Shown: positions 11,513 through 22,619 of the stretch, piece after piece
Numbering within the stretch: the stretch's first letter is position 1
How the letters are laid out: each line of letters begins with the position of its first letter
Origin: Nissolia schottii
Taxonomy: Eukaryota > Streptophyta > Magnoliopsida > Fabales > Fabaceae
Reading direction: 5' to 3'
Length of the DNA stretch: 64,000 nucleotides
Assembly (NCBI GenBank): GCA_003254905.1
Contig: QANU01007939.1
Span: forward strand, 212,691-276,690
The notes under the pieces: model-generated
What the model was told of the DNA's origin: nothing
Seen by the model: the letters and a program-made list of their open reading frames with translations, nothing else
Database searches by the model: none
Program-made: the position numbers and the translations under genes

Positions 11513-13705
11513 TAAGACCTTGTTTGTCCTCAAACAAGAGGTAGTAGAATTATTTTACAAGAGATTAATGCTTATGAACAATCGGTGAAATGCAATGAAT
11601 TGAAATGCTTCAAACAGTTTAAGCTTAAGACCATGTGAAACATAGAAGAACCTGAACAAGTCATATGCACAATTACTTGAATATTATAAGCAAATCACAC
11701 TATCCAATGTCTTTTCCACCAAGGAAATTATCTTTATGCACACAATGGTCAGTGGACCAATTTGGGGTGAGTGTTTTCGCTCCATATCACCATTGAATTA
11801 CAGCAATTTAAATTTGTTACCTGTCTCACCATTCAATGCATAGTATGGTCATGCAAGGATCACAAAGGACTTTTAAGGGTTGTAATGGGGCTAGGTGTCA
11901 AAGAACATTGGTTTTTCTGGGTATACAAAAATTGCAATTAATAGAGCATTTGAAAACCAACTCCTTTGTTGACACTTCTTCTCTTTTTCAACAATCTCCC
12001 ATTTTTCTTTTCAACCCTTTTTCTCCTTGATTTTATTTTGTCTTCTATCCCCTTTTCCTTTTTCTTCTTTTTTGTTTTGGGATAAAATGTGTTCTTTTTC
12101 ACTTCTTGCTTTTGTTCGTTTTTACTTCGTTTGTACATTCCACTTCGCCCATCCTTGTCTCCCCCTGACTTAGATTTTTGCACATAATCCAACTTTTAAA
12201 TGCTCTCATAATTTAGAACTTTAGGGACACATTGTTTTTCTTTTTAAGGCTCGGGGACTATGAACAAAAATTTTCTCATGTTAGGCTCAACTGGGGTAAC
12301 AAAGGATGTTCCTAATTAAAGGAGGTTTTATTTGGTCAAGTGGGTTTAAATTCTAAAGAACAAAATGCCTTGATCATCTCCTATTATTTCCATACAATTA
12401 TCAAATTAGAGACTCAAACAAATTCAATTGTGTAAAACAATGGCGATTCTCTCTATCTCACTTAGTGTCTGGCTCACTCCCTCACATGGTTTAAGGTTTA
12501 TTTCCTTGATTTCAAAACATCGTCAAGGTTATGATTATGCAAATAGGTAGATAAATGCATAATGACATGTTCATGGTATCTCTGCATGTACTCGCAAGAT
12601 CTATTATGGATACTGAAACAATTCAATTCATGATGTATTTATGTTCATGCATCAAACCAAGTAAAATAACTACTACTTTGTTATTAAACAAACAAGTCTT
12701 AAGCACATAATCTAATTAAGGAAATTAATTAAATAAGGTGCTAAAAAATTAAAGTGCTCCCTGTTCATGGTGAATGTCTTGAAGCAGCCTTTGTTGATGT
12801 AGACTCCTTTTTGTTTTGTTTAAGCTACTTCATCTTGCTTCAATTATTTGAGGAGATAGAGGCTCATCCTCCTTAGGAATCATGCTCTTCGTCCTCCAGA
12901 AGTGTGTATCCCTTTTGATGTTAGTAGGAAACTTCATTTGTTGTTCTTCGGCCTGCAAAAACAATCAAAGAAAACTTCCTTTCTTCCAAGTAGCATTAGA
13001 GAGATTGTGTTTTTATTCTGAATCCTTTTTGTAGACAGAATTTCCTACAGTTGCGGACAGAACTTCCCGCTTAAGTGGACAGAATTTCCCACTTATTGTG
13101 GACAGAATTTCCCACAACGGTTTAGGGATTCAAAATAAAACATTTCGTCGATCTTAAGGTGCTTTTAGAAAAATTCTTTTAAAATTTCTTTTCTTTAATA
13201 AGAATCCTTTTTTAAGTAACTCTTGTGCACCTTTCTCAAATAATTGCTTAAAAGGTTTAAAATCTGTCATTAGGTTTAGAAATAAAAAATGCTTCAAGTT
13301 TAGCTTAATTGAAAAGGATTAGCATTTTTAAATTTCAAACCTAATTACAAGATTTAAATAACCTTTATTTCTTTTTCACCATAGTTCATAAAGTATTTTA
13401 ACACCTTAAAATTAATTATCCTTTAAAATTAATAGACTATTAAAATAATAAAACTCACAAAACACAGGGTTGCCTCCCAGTAAGCGCTTATTTTACGTCG
13501 TTAGCTCGACGTCTGTTTTTAGCTAGGTTTGTTACTTCTCCGGATTATGTCTTCGGTTCGGTCGGAGTTGAACCTGGTTTAAACTTAATAACAGAACATG
13601 CTAGCCAAAAACATTAGAACAAGATGATAAAACAACTAAGAAAACTATTTACAATATTCACAATTGTTTAATCAAACAAAACTCAAGCGATGTATTTTTG
13701 ACGCA
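11513..13705 (-). other. Non-coding interior of the LARD-like element
   Basis: About 2.2 kb with no frame resembling gag, protease, RT, RNase H or integrase on either strand. It has long T-rich tracts and the four-unit hairpin repeat at 13031-13115. The short Lys-rich frame at 11938-12192 (minus) is low-complexity. Confidence 0.7.
13031..13115. repeat. Four-unit minisatellite with covarying arms
   Basis: Four 18-bp units lie at 13031-13048, 13053-13070, 13075-13092 and 13098-13115. Their cores are ACAGAAYTTC and their ends are GTAG/CTAC, GCGG/CCGC, GTGG/CCAC and GTGG/CCAC. Changes in one arm are matched in the other, so each unit keeps a 4-bp stem. Confidence 0.75.
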
Positions 13706-13726
13706 ACTCCCTGGCAACGGCGCCAA
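13706..13726 (-). other. Primer-binding site (LARD-like element)
   Basis: On the minus strand, 3 nt from the 5' LTR, the sequence reads TGGCGCCGTTGCCAGGGAG. This resembles the primer sites of plant Tat/Athila-type gypsy elements (family knowledge). It differs from the Met-type site used by A, B and D. Confidence 0.6.
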
Positions 13727-13729
13727 ATT

Positions 13730-15140
13730 TGATGAAAGCCTTTTTAACCACTTTCTAGAATCTTGACACAGCTTAGGTTTTGTCACAACTATGCCAAGCT
13801 CGTAGAAAGCTTATCTGCGCTTTTGTCGTTCAAATTAAATTTATATATATCNTAGTTCCGGAGCTTGTTGGGAATTTTAATCACATTGTAGTTTCATGCA
13901 TCCAGTTACTTATTACATAGAACTATCATTTGATTGCCCGCCACCAGTTCTTAACTTGTCATCACTTTCGCGCATGACAAGATCACAGGTTTCCTTTGTT
14001 AAACTGTCACTTTCGCACACAAGCTTAACAAAGTACGCCAGCATTAATCCAGATGTTAAAACGGCTAATCTTTATTCCAGTTACGGCAACAAGATTAGAT
14101 GAAATGGTTTAGTTCCAACTCTAATAATTGTAACTTTCGTTCACAACGTTCAAGTCTCAAATCTAGTTAAGCATAATGATGTTGATCTTAACTTGGTTAT
14201 GATTTAATTAGTATAACTGTCGTTCATACAACTAAATCCCAAATCAAGAATCAAAACATTAAACAAGACTAGCATTAAGTGTAAAACCATTCAAGCAAAT
14301 CATAAGAAAAGGATAGATTCATATGTAATAGTTACATGGATACAAGCAAACTACAATAATGACCAAAATCCCAACAAAAAAAGGGTTAGGAACCCATCTT
14401 ACAAGAGAATCTCAGAGCCAAGGTTTAGGCACTTACCATGACACGTGCTCACGCCGTCATGGCCATGGCTTCACCAAGCTTCCTCGATCTGCGGCTCCTT
14501 CACAAGCCTCGTCTTTGTTCCTAACCTAACCTAAACTAAAAACTACAATGGAAAATGTAAAAGAATGGAATTTGAGGTGGAAGAGGAGATGTTGGATGGA
14601 TCTTTGAAATGGCCTCGGCCTCCTCTATTTATAGGCAAAATTTGGGGTCCATCGCTCAGCGGTTTTGGTACCTTCGCTGAGCGATAATCTCTGAATCGCT
14701 GGGCGGCGGCGCACTATCGCTGAGCGGTTGTACTTTTACGCGGTTTCATTAAATGCTCAGCAGCTTTTTGCAGGGCGGCGCCGCCATCCAACCTGGCGCC
14801 AGCCTGGAGCATTAAATGCGCCGGTGCAAGTGGCTGCCGACGTCCATCCGCTGAGTAGCCAAGGGTGCACCGCTCAGCGGTGCTTTGTCTTATGTGCACT
14901 GAGCGAATGTGCTGTACCACTGAGCGGTCCTGCTCGAATTTCCTCTTTAAGCTCTTTTTCAATTCTGCCATTTTCTCCATTCTTCATGGGATTATTCTTT
15001 AATTATGCTGCCTGCATCCATCTTCCAAAATATTTTATAAACCTACAAAACAAGGGGATTAAATTAGATAATTCGTTTAAAAACATAACAGATAAGTGCC
15101 ATTTTAATATGTCAATTTTGTATAAATTGGTCACTTATCA
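13730..15140 (-). repeat. 5' LTR of the LARD-like element (about 200 bp missing at an N)
   Basis: It matches the 3' LTR end to end, except that about 200 bp are absent at base 13852, which is N. The missing part is the end of the TA run and the following sequence present at about 10012-10212. The loss coincides with an ambiguous base in a (TA)n tract, so an assembly artefact is likely. Confidence 0.85.
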
Positions 15141-15145
15141 CAACC

Positions 15146-15599
15146 CTCTGCACCTACTCTGTAAAAATGAAGACACAAAAAAAAAAAAGACCATACCCAT
15201 TCTGCAAGACCCAAGAAAACCCACTTAACAAGAACCCGAACATACCCAAACTCTAAAGGAACATGGACTTGAAAATCTGCTTGTGTCCTCCCCATCATCT
15301 CCTTTAACTACAAGCTCAACAGAAATATTCATACCATTTGCTACATAACTTTTGCCTAAAAAATTTGTGACAAAGTTATCTTCAAGAGATCGCTCATGTT
15401 TAAATTACCCTTTTTAAAAATCAAATTTCAGTTCAATTCTATCTAATTGATACTTAAAATTAGGACTAATATTGGATTCACACTTCTCAAGATTGCATAG
15501 GTTTACGAATCTCCCGTTTCTTGACTTCTGCAAACTTAAAAGTTTATCCTCAACACCCTGACATTGGAAGAAAAAAAAATTACAATATCAATATTATTG
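15146..15599. other. 3' flank of F-box copy 2, no gene seen
   Basis: AT-rich sequence equivalent to 536-987 in copy 1. Poly-A runs differ in length between the copies. Confidence 0.6.
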
Positions 15600-17497
15600 T
15601 TATCTAAAGATGGTTATAAATAATCTAGTATGCAAATGGGCATAATGTACAGTGGTTAGGAACATATTGAAAGCCATAGAGCATTTTTGTACCATCAGTA
15701 CTCGGCTACCACGTGATGAGACTAAGAAGACAACCAAATGAGCAACATTTGGATAATGATGAGGGAAAATTCCATTCCAGTCAAAAGAATGTGATGTTAC
15801 GTATACTATTGGTTCTAAACCCCCCACTTTTCTATGTAGAAAATCCAACGCGACTTCAGGCAATCCTTCAACCATAAGTACATGCTGAAGCAATCATAAT
15901 ATTTATTTGTCAATAACAATAAAAATAAAAGAAGAAAAAAATAATTCAAATATGATAACAAAAATTTAAAAAATGAAACGCACCTTACGAGGACTTATAG
16001 CGATGATCACATTCAAGTTTGCCATTGCACCAAAAGAGCTTTGAAATAAATTCTTTAGTGCATTCATTTGCAGCGAATATATATTGTGATTCATACATAA
16101 TTGATATCTAAAATCTATTGGATTGCATGCACTGACAAGATAGAATGGCCAATATGGGCAGTCATATGTCAATGACATCAAATTTGGGCAGTCAATTTCT
16201 ACCACGTTTGTATGAATTGCACATAAAGTGATTACCAATGTCTTGAGAGTTTCACTTGAAATCCTACCCATAATGGTAAGACGGGAGAGGGTTAGTTCCT
16301 GAAGACATCCAAATGTTGAAAGCGTAGTAGAAAGCCACATATTTAGCTCTAACTTCCTTACACTTCCATACGAGCCCATCAATTCAATTGAGTTTGATCG
16401 TTTGTTACCACGAGAATGAGAAAATATTTGAAAATTAGAGGAGAAAATTTCCACCATTTCAACATCTTCACATTCAAATAATACAAGATTTATCAGCTTA
16501 GTAAATCCCAAAAGTTCAAGTTTTCGAGAAGTAGAAGCTTGACTAAAACCCAAAATCTCCATCATAGGACACTCAGAAACTAACTTTCTCAATGACCCAT
16601 TTCTCAAATCAACATGAGCAAGGGACAAGACTTTCACATTTGGAAGACATACCTTTCTGCATGCTTTAATGAAGTAGAAACAATCCAAATGCACTTGAAC
16701 AAGTGTGTGAGATTCAAGAACCAAATTCTTAAGAATGCAACCAGAATTACCCAATGATAGAGACATCGTGTTGATGCTAAGAAGAGATATTTTCTTTAAC
16801 CACTTGTTCACATCATGAGATCGGGGCTTAGTCTGACCTTCAAGGTCAGAAATTGAGAGTTTTGAATCAAATTTTTCTAAATGGGTGGGACTGATTTTGA
16901 TGCAACGACTCAGAGATCGGTTCACGTAGTTCATGAAAAGGCTTCGAATATGCAGGGAAGAGACACAGGAGTTATTAGGAATGAAGTCTTCTTCATGGAA
17001 AACCAAGTTGGGCCTAGAATCATAGAAGTCCCTCCATGTTTTCGAAAGGACACAATTCTTGTACGATCCTTGTTGTTAGGGAGGAGGGACAATGTAACAT
17101 CCCGAGTTCTCGGACGTGGAAAAACTTGTTAATTTTGCCGCCGAGAACAACCGGGAAATGTCGAGAGATCGAGGATGAAAGAATTAAACCCCCAAATCCC
17201 TGGGGATGCAGGGAAACAGGTTGGGTTTAGTTGCCCGTAATTTTTCGGAGTCACCGAGCGGGGTTTCGAAGCGAACGGAGATTTTTTGGATACAGGAAAA
17301 TGCCCGTGGAATGTCTCGCCTTGGAAATAAAGTCCAAGATCCCTGGAAAAATGATCTCAGATTGAAGGGAAAAATTAATGGATTACAACGGTACGCCTGG
17401 AATATTTTTAGGGCAACTGGGTATGAGACGTTTCGAACAAAACGCGATCGAACTAAAACGGAGCCAAACAGGGGAGGGTTAAACTTTTGAAGGAAGT

Positions 17498-17527
17498 AAA
17501 TAATAAATAATAATAATAATAATAATA

Positions 17528-17565
<38 letters not shown>
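17498..17565. repeat. (AAT)n microsatellite in LTR F
   Basis: About 20 trinucleotide units of AAT/TAA, slightly interrupted. Confidence 0.95.
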
Positions 17566-17566
<1 letters not shown>

Positions 17567-17649
17567 TGAAGCCAAGCTTCTGGAAAACAAAGGAAAGGAA
17601 AGGAAAGAGAAAACAAAAAGAGAAAAGAAAATAAGTTACTCTGTGTGGT

Positions 17650-17657
17650 TATAAATA
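17650..17657 (+). promoter_or_regulatory. TATA box of LTR F
   Basis: TATAAATA within GGTTATAAATAACC, about 560 bp into the LTR on the plus strand. This is a plausible core promoter and places the hairpin/ATG module downstream of transcription start. Confidence 0.5.
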
Positions 17658-18599
17658 ACCACGTAACTTTTGAAAATTTACGTTAACTTTCAACCTCTTT
17701 CACAGTCACCGGTCCCGTTCCGACGCATCTAGATTTCTTGCCGGAGTCCCGGAAAAATCGTCGGAGCACACCATCGTGAGGAGGAAATTCTCCACTTCAA
17801 ACCTACCGATTCGGAATCTCCATCGAATGTGGATAACCCTAAGCCCACTGTCTATGTGGTTAAATTTTTAACTGTACATGTGTTATTTTTTATTTCTGAC
17901 TGTAAAGATGTTAAGCAGTATTTTGGGGAAATATAGGGTAAAAACGGTTTTAAGAAAATTTGATGAATGAAATGTATAACTGTACTGATTGGAACCATAG
18001 GAACAGTGGTTTTCTATAAAAAATTGAGAAATGAAGTCTCGAGGAAGCGATTTTTTAGCTTTCATTCGAATACGTGAGGTTTTCAGACGAATGAAGGCCA
18101 AATCGAGCTTTCAATCGATTGAATTCCCATGCAGTTGAATGAAAGAAAATCTCCAGATTTCAATCAAATGAATCCCATAGTATTCGAATGAAAGAATGCT
18201 GAGGATTTCAATCGAATGAAACCTTATTTCAGTCGAATGAAAGAACTCGTAGGGATTTCATTCGAATGCAAACCTAGGCATTCGAATGAAACCTGGCAGA
18301 CTTGAGACTTTGGTGATTCTAAGGGATCCAATGAGCAAAGATATGTCTATTGTGTTACAAGAAAGCATGCATCATGAGGATAGATCACTAGAAGTTATCA
18401 TCCAATGAATGATTAATAAATGAAGATAACAATGAAAGGTAGGAACAAGAATATGATGAAAAGATAAAAGTGCATATGACAAGGTTATGAATGAATGATG
18501 ATACAGTTCACTCCTGGCTTAGCCCAAAGGAAGGCGGCCTGAGAGTATAAGACCCCAGCTAAGAAATGATGTTAAGCTCATGCATAGTGCGCAATAGCA

Positions 18600-18700
18600 G
18601 GCTCGAAGGGAACGCAGACATTGTTGCACGTCACCATGGTCGAAGGGAATGCATGGGGCTCGATCATGTCACCATGCTCGAAGGGAACGCATGGGACACA
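18600..18700. repeat. Minisatellite in LTR F
   Basis: Three imperfect copies of a phrase with CACCATGSTCGAAGGGAACG. The reverse complement recurs in LTR C at 42425-42605. Confidence 0.7.
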
Positions 18701-18941
18701 ATCACCTTGCATTCATGTATATGTTGTTATGTCACGATGGTCAACAATAGAAAGCACGAGAACCTAGATAAGGAAGACTAGAGTCCCCAGTCACCTAGAT
18801 AATTCAGATAAAGCTGTTCAGGGTTTTTAGCAAAGATAATAATCAGTAGGATGTTAGTATGAATGTTCACTTAGAGATCCCCTGAACGGCCTAGAGGATG
18901 CCTGAGGATGTTAGTATGAATGCTCACTTAGAAATCCCACT

Positions 18942-18958
18942 GAGGACCAAGAGTTCTC
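18942..18958 (+). promoter_or_regulatory. Conserved leader inverted repeat (LTR F)
   Basis: GAGGAC, 5 nt, GTTCTC, then ACCCCCACTC and an ATG at 18973, 14 nt after the repeat. Confidence 0.5.
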
Positions 18959-18972
18959 ACCCCCACTCGTGT

Positions 18973-19107
18973 ATGGATCCAGCTTACAGCAATGACTTCC
19001 CCACCAATGAAAGATTTATGGTTATTTACTTGCATGCGCCAGCGCAACTACCGCACGGATACCCTCCTCGAGACGTGTATTTTCGCGCCTGCCCGTATGC
19101 CTGGTGA
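18973..19107 (+). CDS. LTR-leader short ORF (LTR F), 44 codons
   Basis: This frame opens at the ATG in the conserved position after the hairpin and starts MDPAYSNDFP. It is longer and not acidic, unlike those in B, C and E. I recognise no family, and coding status is doubtful. Confidence 0.2.
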   Translation: MDPAYSNDFPTNERFMVIYLHAPAQLPHGYPPRDVYFRACPYAW

Positions 19108-19230
19108 GCAGGATAGACCCCCAGGAAGAGACTCAGAGGCCCAGGGTCCTCACCGATGTGTCCGATCTGGATAGACGAGTGCGCGGGGAGTAGCAGCCGA
19201 GATCCCATCCACCTCAACGGTGAGGAGTAG

Positions 19231-19446
19231 GTGCCCCCGTCCGAGCCAGAGCTGGAGACCGTACTAGCCACAGACCCCGGTACGTCCACTCCCCCAGTAC
19301 AAGGTCGAGGCCGACGGACGACTGCCAGAAAGAGGGTATTTCCCATCTTACCGCGCCGGTTCGCCTCGCGAGATTTCACAGCAGTGACGGACTTGTCTAG
19401 CGAGGAAGAGGAGGACCCCGTGGAGCAGGAGGAGGACAGCGAGTAG
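19231..19446 (+). CDS. LTR open frame with acidic tail (LTR F)
   Basis: A 71-codon open frame without a clear ATG (first codon GTG). It runs Pro-rich, then Arg/Lys-rich (GRGRRTTARKR), then a strongly acidic end (SSEEEEDPVEQEEDSE). LTR C has a similar acidic, Pro-rich sense-strand frame at the same place (42140-41781). It could be a remnant of an LTR-encoded protein or just GA-rich leader sequence. Confidence 0.25.
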   Translation: MPPSEPELETVLATDPGTSTPPVQGRGRRTTARKRVFPILPRRFASRDFTAVTDLSSEEEEDPVEQEEDSE

Positions 19447-21632
19447 GAGACAGAACCCCCCAGGACCCCGATGGTAGCATTAGGCGTAGAGTTGTACTGC
19501 ACACGAAGTGAGTAGTACCACTCGTGTGCATAGTCTTTTTCGTTATCCGTTATATATGTATACTATATGGACTTGATGTGTGTATAATATTAACACTTAT
19601 GTATTTGTAAAATATGGGTATGTGTGTATTCGGGCCCCTATGTGTATGTTCTACCGATGGATCTCCCTACTACAGGTATGTAGTCGCACTTCTTTTATCC
19701 TTTGATTATGCCGTTATACTAAGTATTACTCGCATGGCTCTGTACTTTCTAGATGGCCGTACTTGCTAAAGAAATTTCAAAATGACCCGTATTTTTTGTA
19801 ACCCTAATTTGACCTGGTAACCTAGAACGGTAGTAGTTCACAGCACCAAAGTTCAACCACCTAGCTAGGGAAGCCTATGACTTAAGCATAGACCAACTAG
19901 CTAGGGTGTTGCAGACAACATGTGGTGGATAATGGGTGTTGGCATCTCAGAGATATAGTCTAGATTTTGATTCTTTTGATGTTGAGACATGGTTCCTACA
20001 AGAAAGAGAGAAAGATAGACAAAGAGAGCAAGATTTCAGCAAGCGTGATGCCTGTTAATTGATTGATTGATTAAAAGGGGGATATGGCAAGTGATTTGTG
20101 AAAAAATCTTACCTTTGAGATTAATTCACATCCTGAGATGAGCAATAGGGCTAGGGTTGGTCAGATGAGTGTGGTTTTCGGAGAAAGGGTTTTCCAAGTT
20201 ACGGAGGAAGAGAAGCTACAGAGTAGTAGGGTATGACACTACTACGCTAGGGTAATATATATATATATATAAAATACAATAAATAATATTCAATATAATA
20301 ATCTATTGGGCCTGAAAGTGCTTCGAAGTTTTATTGACTGACTTTGTTGGTTAATGTGAATTTTATTGATTCATTTTATTAGGCATATGGGATTTGTGCA
20401 CTAATTCAATAAATTTTTGTTTTGAGATTTCGATTTTATTGAATTACTTACTTTAGGTTTAAGATATTTGTTTAAATTGCAATATCAAATAATGTTATAC
20501 ATGGAAAATATGTAAAACTCTACTAGTTTTGTAAATAATTTATGTGAGAAAGAATCGTGAAAATCATGCACATGAAGATTTTTAAAAAATATTAAATTAT
20601 AGAAAGATATTTTGAATAATGAATGTTACAGTTAAAATTGACATTAGTTTCCTTGAGAAAAAAAAATGACTCGTTAAAATAAGTGTTAAAAGACTTCCAT
20701 TCTAAAAGAAATAATATAGATGCAAATTAGGTAGTCTAGTTGACCAAAAAAACATTTTTGTTAATATTTTAAGTCTTTTAATAAGGTTAATATTTATCTT
20801 AAATAATATTAATAATAATATTAGTGCTAATAATAATATATTTAATTAGATTCTAATAAAATTGTTTTTTTACTTTTGAACAAGACAAAGATGACACAAT
20901 TGTGTCCCGTACCACAATATATAGTACGCTGACACACAATAAAATTTGGATCCCCTTATGCGTCATAATGATGGATACTTTTACCCGGTCCAACTCTAAG
21001 GATAAATGATAAATTCTAATTAGGATTTACCTTATAAGCTCACTCTCGGTAATTTTTTATTCTATCTTCTAAAATAAAAATAAATAATATAATTAATAAT
21101 AAAAAAAAGTAAATAATTAACGAAAATCGCAAAGTAATATAATAGTATTGAATAATAAATAAAATAACTAAATAATTAAATAATTGAAAGAATATTATTA
21201 TTTAATTATAAATATATATTATAAATAAATAATATTTAACATTGAAATATTAAATGTTAAAATAGATTAATAAATACTTAATAATATTAATTAGACATAA
21301 TTTTTATATATAAGTTTTAAGAGAGTTTAATAATTATCTAAATTCGTAATAATCTTTTACAAAAACGATTTGCAAAGGAGAAATGTTACCTAAGATATCA
21401 ATTATAATTCAAGAGCATTAGTTCAGACGGAACTATTTTTCTTTCGAAACACCTAAATACTAGAATTAAGACCTTCCCTACTCCTTCTCCAAACCAAGTC
21501 TTACACCTTTCTGGTGAAGATAAATAAAGATGCAATTGTATCTAATTAATGTGAAGTAAAAAAAATTTGTGCAATAGTTTAAAGGACTTTTTTCCATCTC
21601 ATTAAAAGTGCCTAATTCTAGTATTTCTTTTC

Positions 21633-21680
21633 TTGGGTTTAGCTAACAAGTGCCCTGGCACTTGTTAAGGAGCCCAAAGT
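21633..21680. repeat. Long perfect-core hairpin
   Basis: The arms CTTGGGTTTAGCTAACAAGTGCC and GGCACTTGTTAAGGAGCCCAAAG fold on a 2-nt centre. The inner 10 bp are perfect. It could be a fold-back MITE remnant. No flanking TSD was found. Confidence 0.6.
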
Positions 21681-21762
21681 GGAATGATTTCATTGGAAAA
21701 ATAAAATTGAAAAGTCTTCAATGCAACATTAAATATTAAAATTCAAAAAAGCTCTTCTAGAT

Positions 21763-21903
21763 CCTTCATTTGTCTTTATAACTTGGTAGTGCATTATAAA
21801 TTTTGTTTATTCGGGAAACAAAATAATAACAGCCTTCATTCATCTTTATAAATTGATAGATAGTAGTGCATCATAAATTTTGTTTTTTCATGAAACAAAA
21901 TAT
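21763..21903. repeat. Two-copy tandem repeat, about 70 bp
   Basis: Both copies read CCTTCATT, then TCTTTATAA, then AGTGCAT, then ATAAATTTTGTTT, then GAAACAAAATA. Confidence 0.75.
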
Positions 21904-22619
21904 TAGCTCTTCTGGAGATTTCAAACCTTGGTAACACTGAGGTTGTATTATCATTGTCTCATCTTGTTACTATACGAGTAAGATATGTTTTGTTTTTAAT
22001 AATATTCGTTGTCACACTACTCGCAAAACATATATAAGCGCAACTATTTTGATCATTTCCTTCAAAACAAAATATATAATAATAATAATAATATTATAAA
22101 AATTATAATAACATATCACATAATTAAAAGAAAGAAAATTGTCACATATAATTAGCAATGTATATAAGATCTCACAAGATGTTTATCTATTTGATTGTTG
22201 AATTATAATTCAAACACAAATTTGAATACAAATTAATAGCAATAAAATACTCTTATTTAGAACTTAAGATAAATCTTATCTAAGATGAGTCTATAAAGTA
22301 ATGTATTAATTAAATATATTATTTATTTACTTTCCTAATGATAATGGAAAGATCAATAATAACAATTTGATCTAAAAAATAATTCTAAAAGAATAACTCA
22401 ATTAATAATTATGAGATATACCATAATTTATTGATTTTATTGCAAGGATTGAATAACAATAAAAGTATCCATAAACATTAATGAAAATAAAGGAAATGAA
22501 AATTAAAGGTTGAATATACCAATTTACTTTTGGAAATTGGTAACAATATAGCTCTCTTTAGGAGGATATGAGTTTCATATCATAAATAATAAAAATTAAT
22601 AAAATATTTAAAATCATTT

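Larger units (their letters stand above)
9887..15140 (-). mobile_element. Non-autonomous LTR retrotransposon (LARD-like), 5.25 kb
   Basis: Two LTRs (9887-11500 and 13730-15140) start TGATGAAAGCC and end CACTTATCA on the plus strand. They flank 2.2 kb with no gag or pol. The TSD is CAACC (9882-9886 and 15141-15145), and duplicate copy 1 keeps the empty site at about 531. The sense strand is minus. A primer site TGGCGCCGTTGCCAGGG lies next to the right LTR and a purine tract next to the left LTR. A canonical TATA box in each LTR also reads on the minus strand. With no coding capacity it would have to be mobilised by enzymes of another element. Confidence 0.9.
17093..19914 (+). mobile_element. 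Solo LTR F (gypsy chromovirus-like), 2.8 kb
   Basis: It starts TGTAACATCCCG and ends GGGTGTTGCA, with TSD GACAA (17088-17092 and 19915-19919). The empty site is in copy 1 at about 2472-2476. There is no internal region. The sense strand is plus, as shown by the TATA box (17650-17657) and the orientation of the conserved leader block. It carries an (AAT)n microsatellite, an approximately 25-bp CGAAGGGAACGCATGGG minisatellite shared with LTR C, and the hairpin/ATG module. Confidence 0.9.
15600..19990 (-). pseudogene. F-box/LRR-like gene, copy 2 (split by solo LTR F, plus frameshift)
   Basis: This is the paralogue of 988-2548. The start codon is at 19990 and the first 25 or so codons run to 19915 (MSQHQKNQNLDYISEMP). 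A 2.8-kb solo LTR then interrupts the F-box at 17093-19914. Past the LTR a 1-nt deletion, within about 17040-17070 by comparison with copy 1, breaks the F-box frame again. The rest of exon 1 is open to 15984 (346 codons from an internal Met at 17006). Here the intron boundaries are intact: donor GTGCGT at 15983, acceptor TTCAG at 15885. Exon 2 (15884-15600) is in frame and 95 codons long including the stop. The 3' half is therefore preserved, while the substrate-adaptor F-box is lost. Confidence 0.8.
9349..20450. repeat. Segmental duplication, copy 2 (interrupted twice)
   Basis: This is the second copy of the segment at 1-6040. It is interrupted by a 5.25-kb LTR element (9887-15140) and a 2.8-kb solo LTR (17093-19914). 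Removing these and their TSD copies restores colinearity with copy 1. The copies share the order flank, exon 2, exon 1 and upstream DNA, and both keep a TA run upstream (near 20258 here). Confidence 0.85.
20451..22600. other. AT-rich intergenic DNA with a long hairpin and a short tandem repeat
   Basis: No gene is supported on either strand. Two structures stand out: an inverted repeat at 21633-21680 centred on AACAAGTGCCCTGGCACTTG, and a two-copy direct repeat of about 70 bp at 21763-21903. Confidence 0.6.

Noticed and set aside
13031..13115. CRISPR-like array
   Set aside because: Only four 18-bp units with 4-6 bp gaps inside a plant retroelement, and no cas-like genes.
19026..19502. 158-codon minus-strand frame in LTR F
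   Set aside because: It is antisense to the acidic-tail frame and to the LTR sense strand, Ser-rich, with no partner in LTR C.
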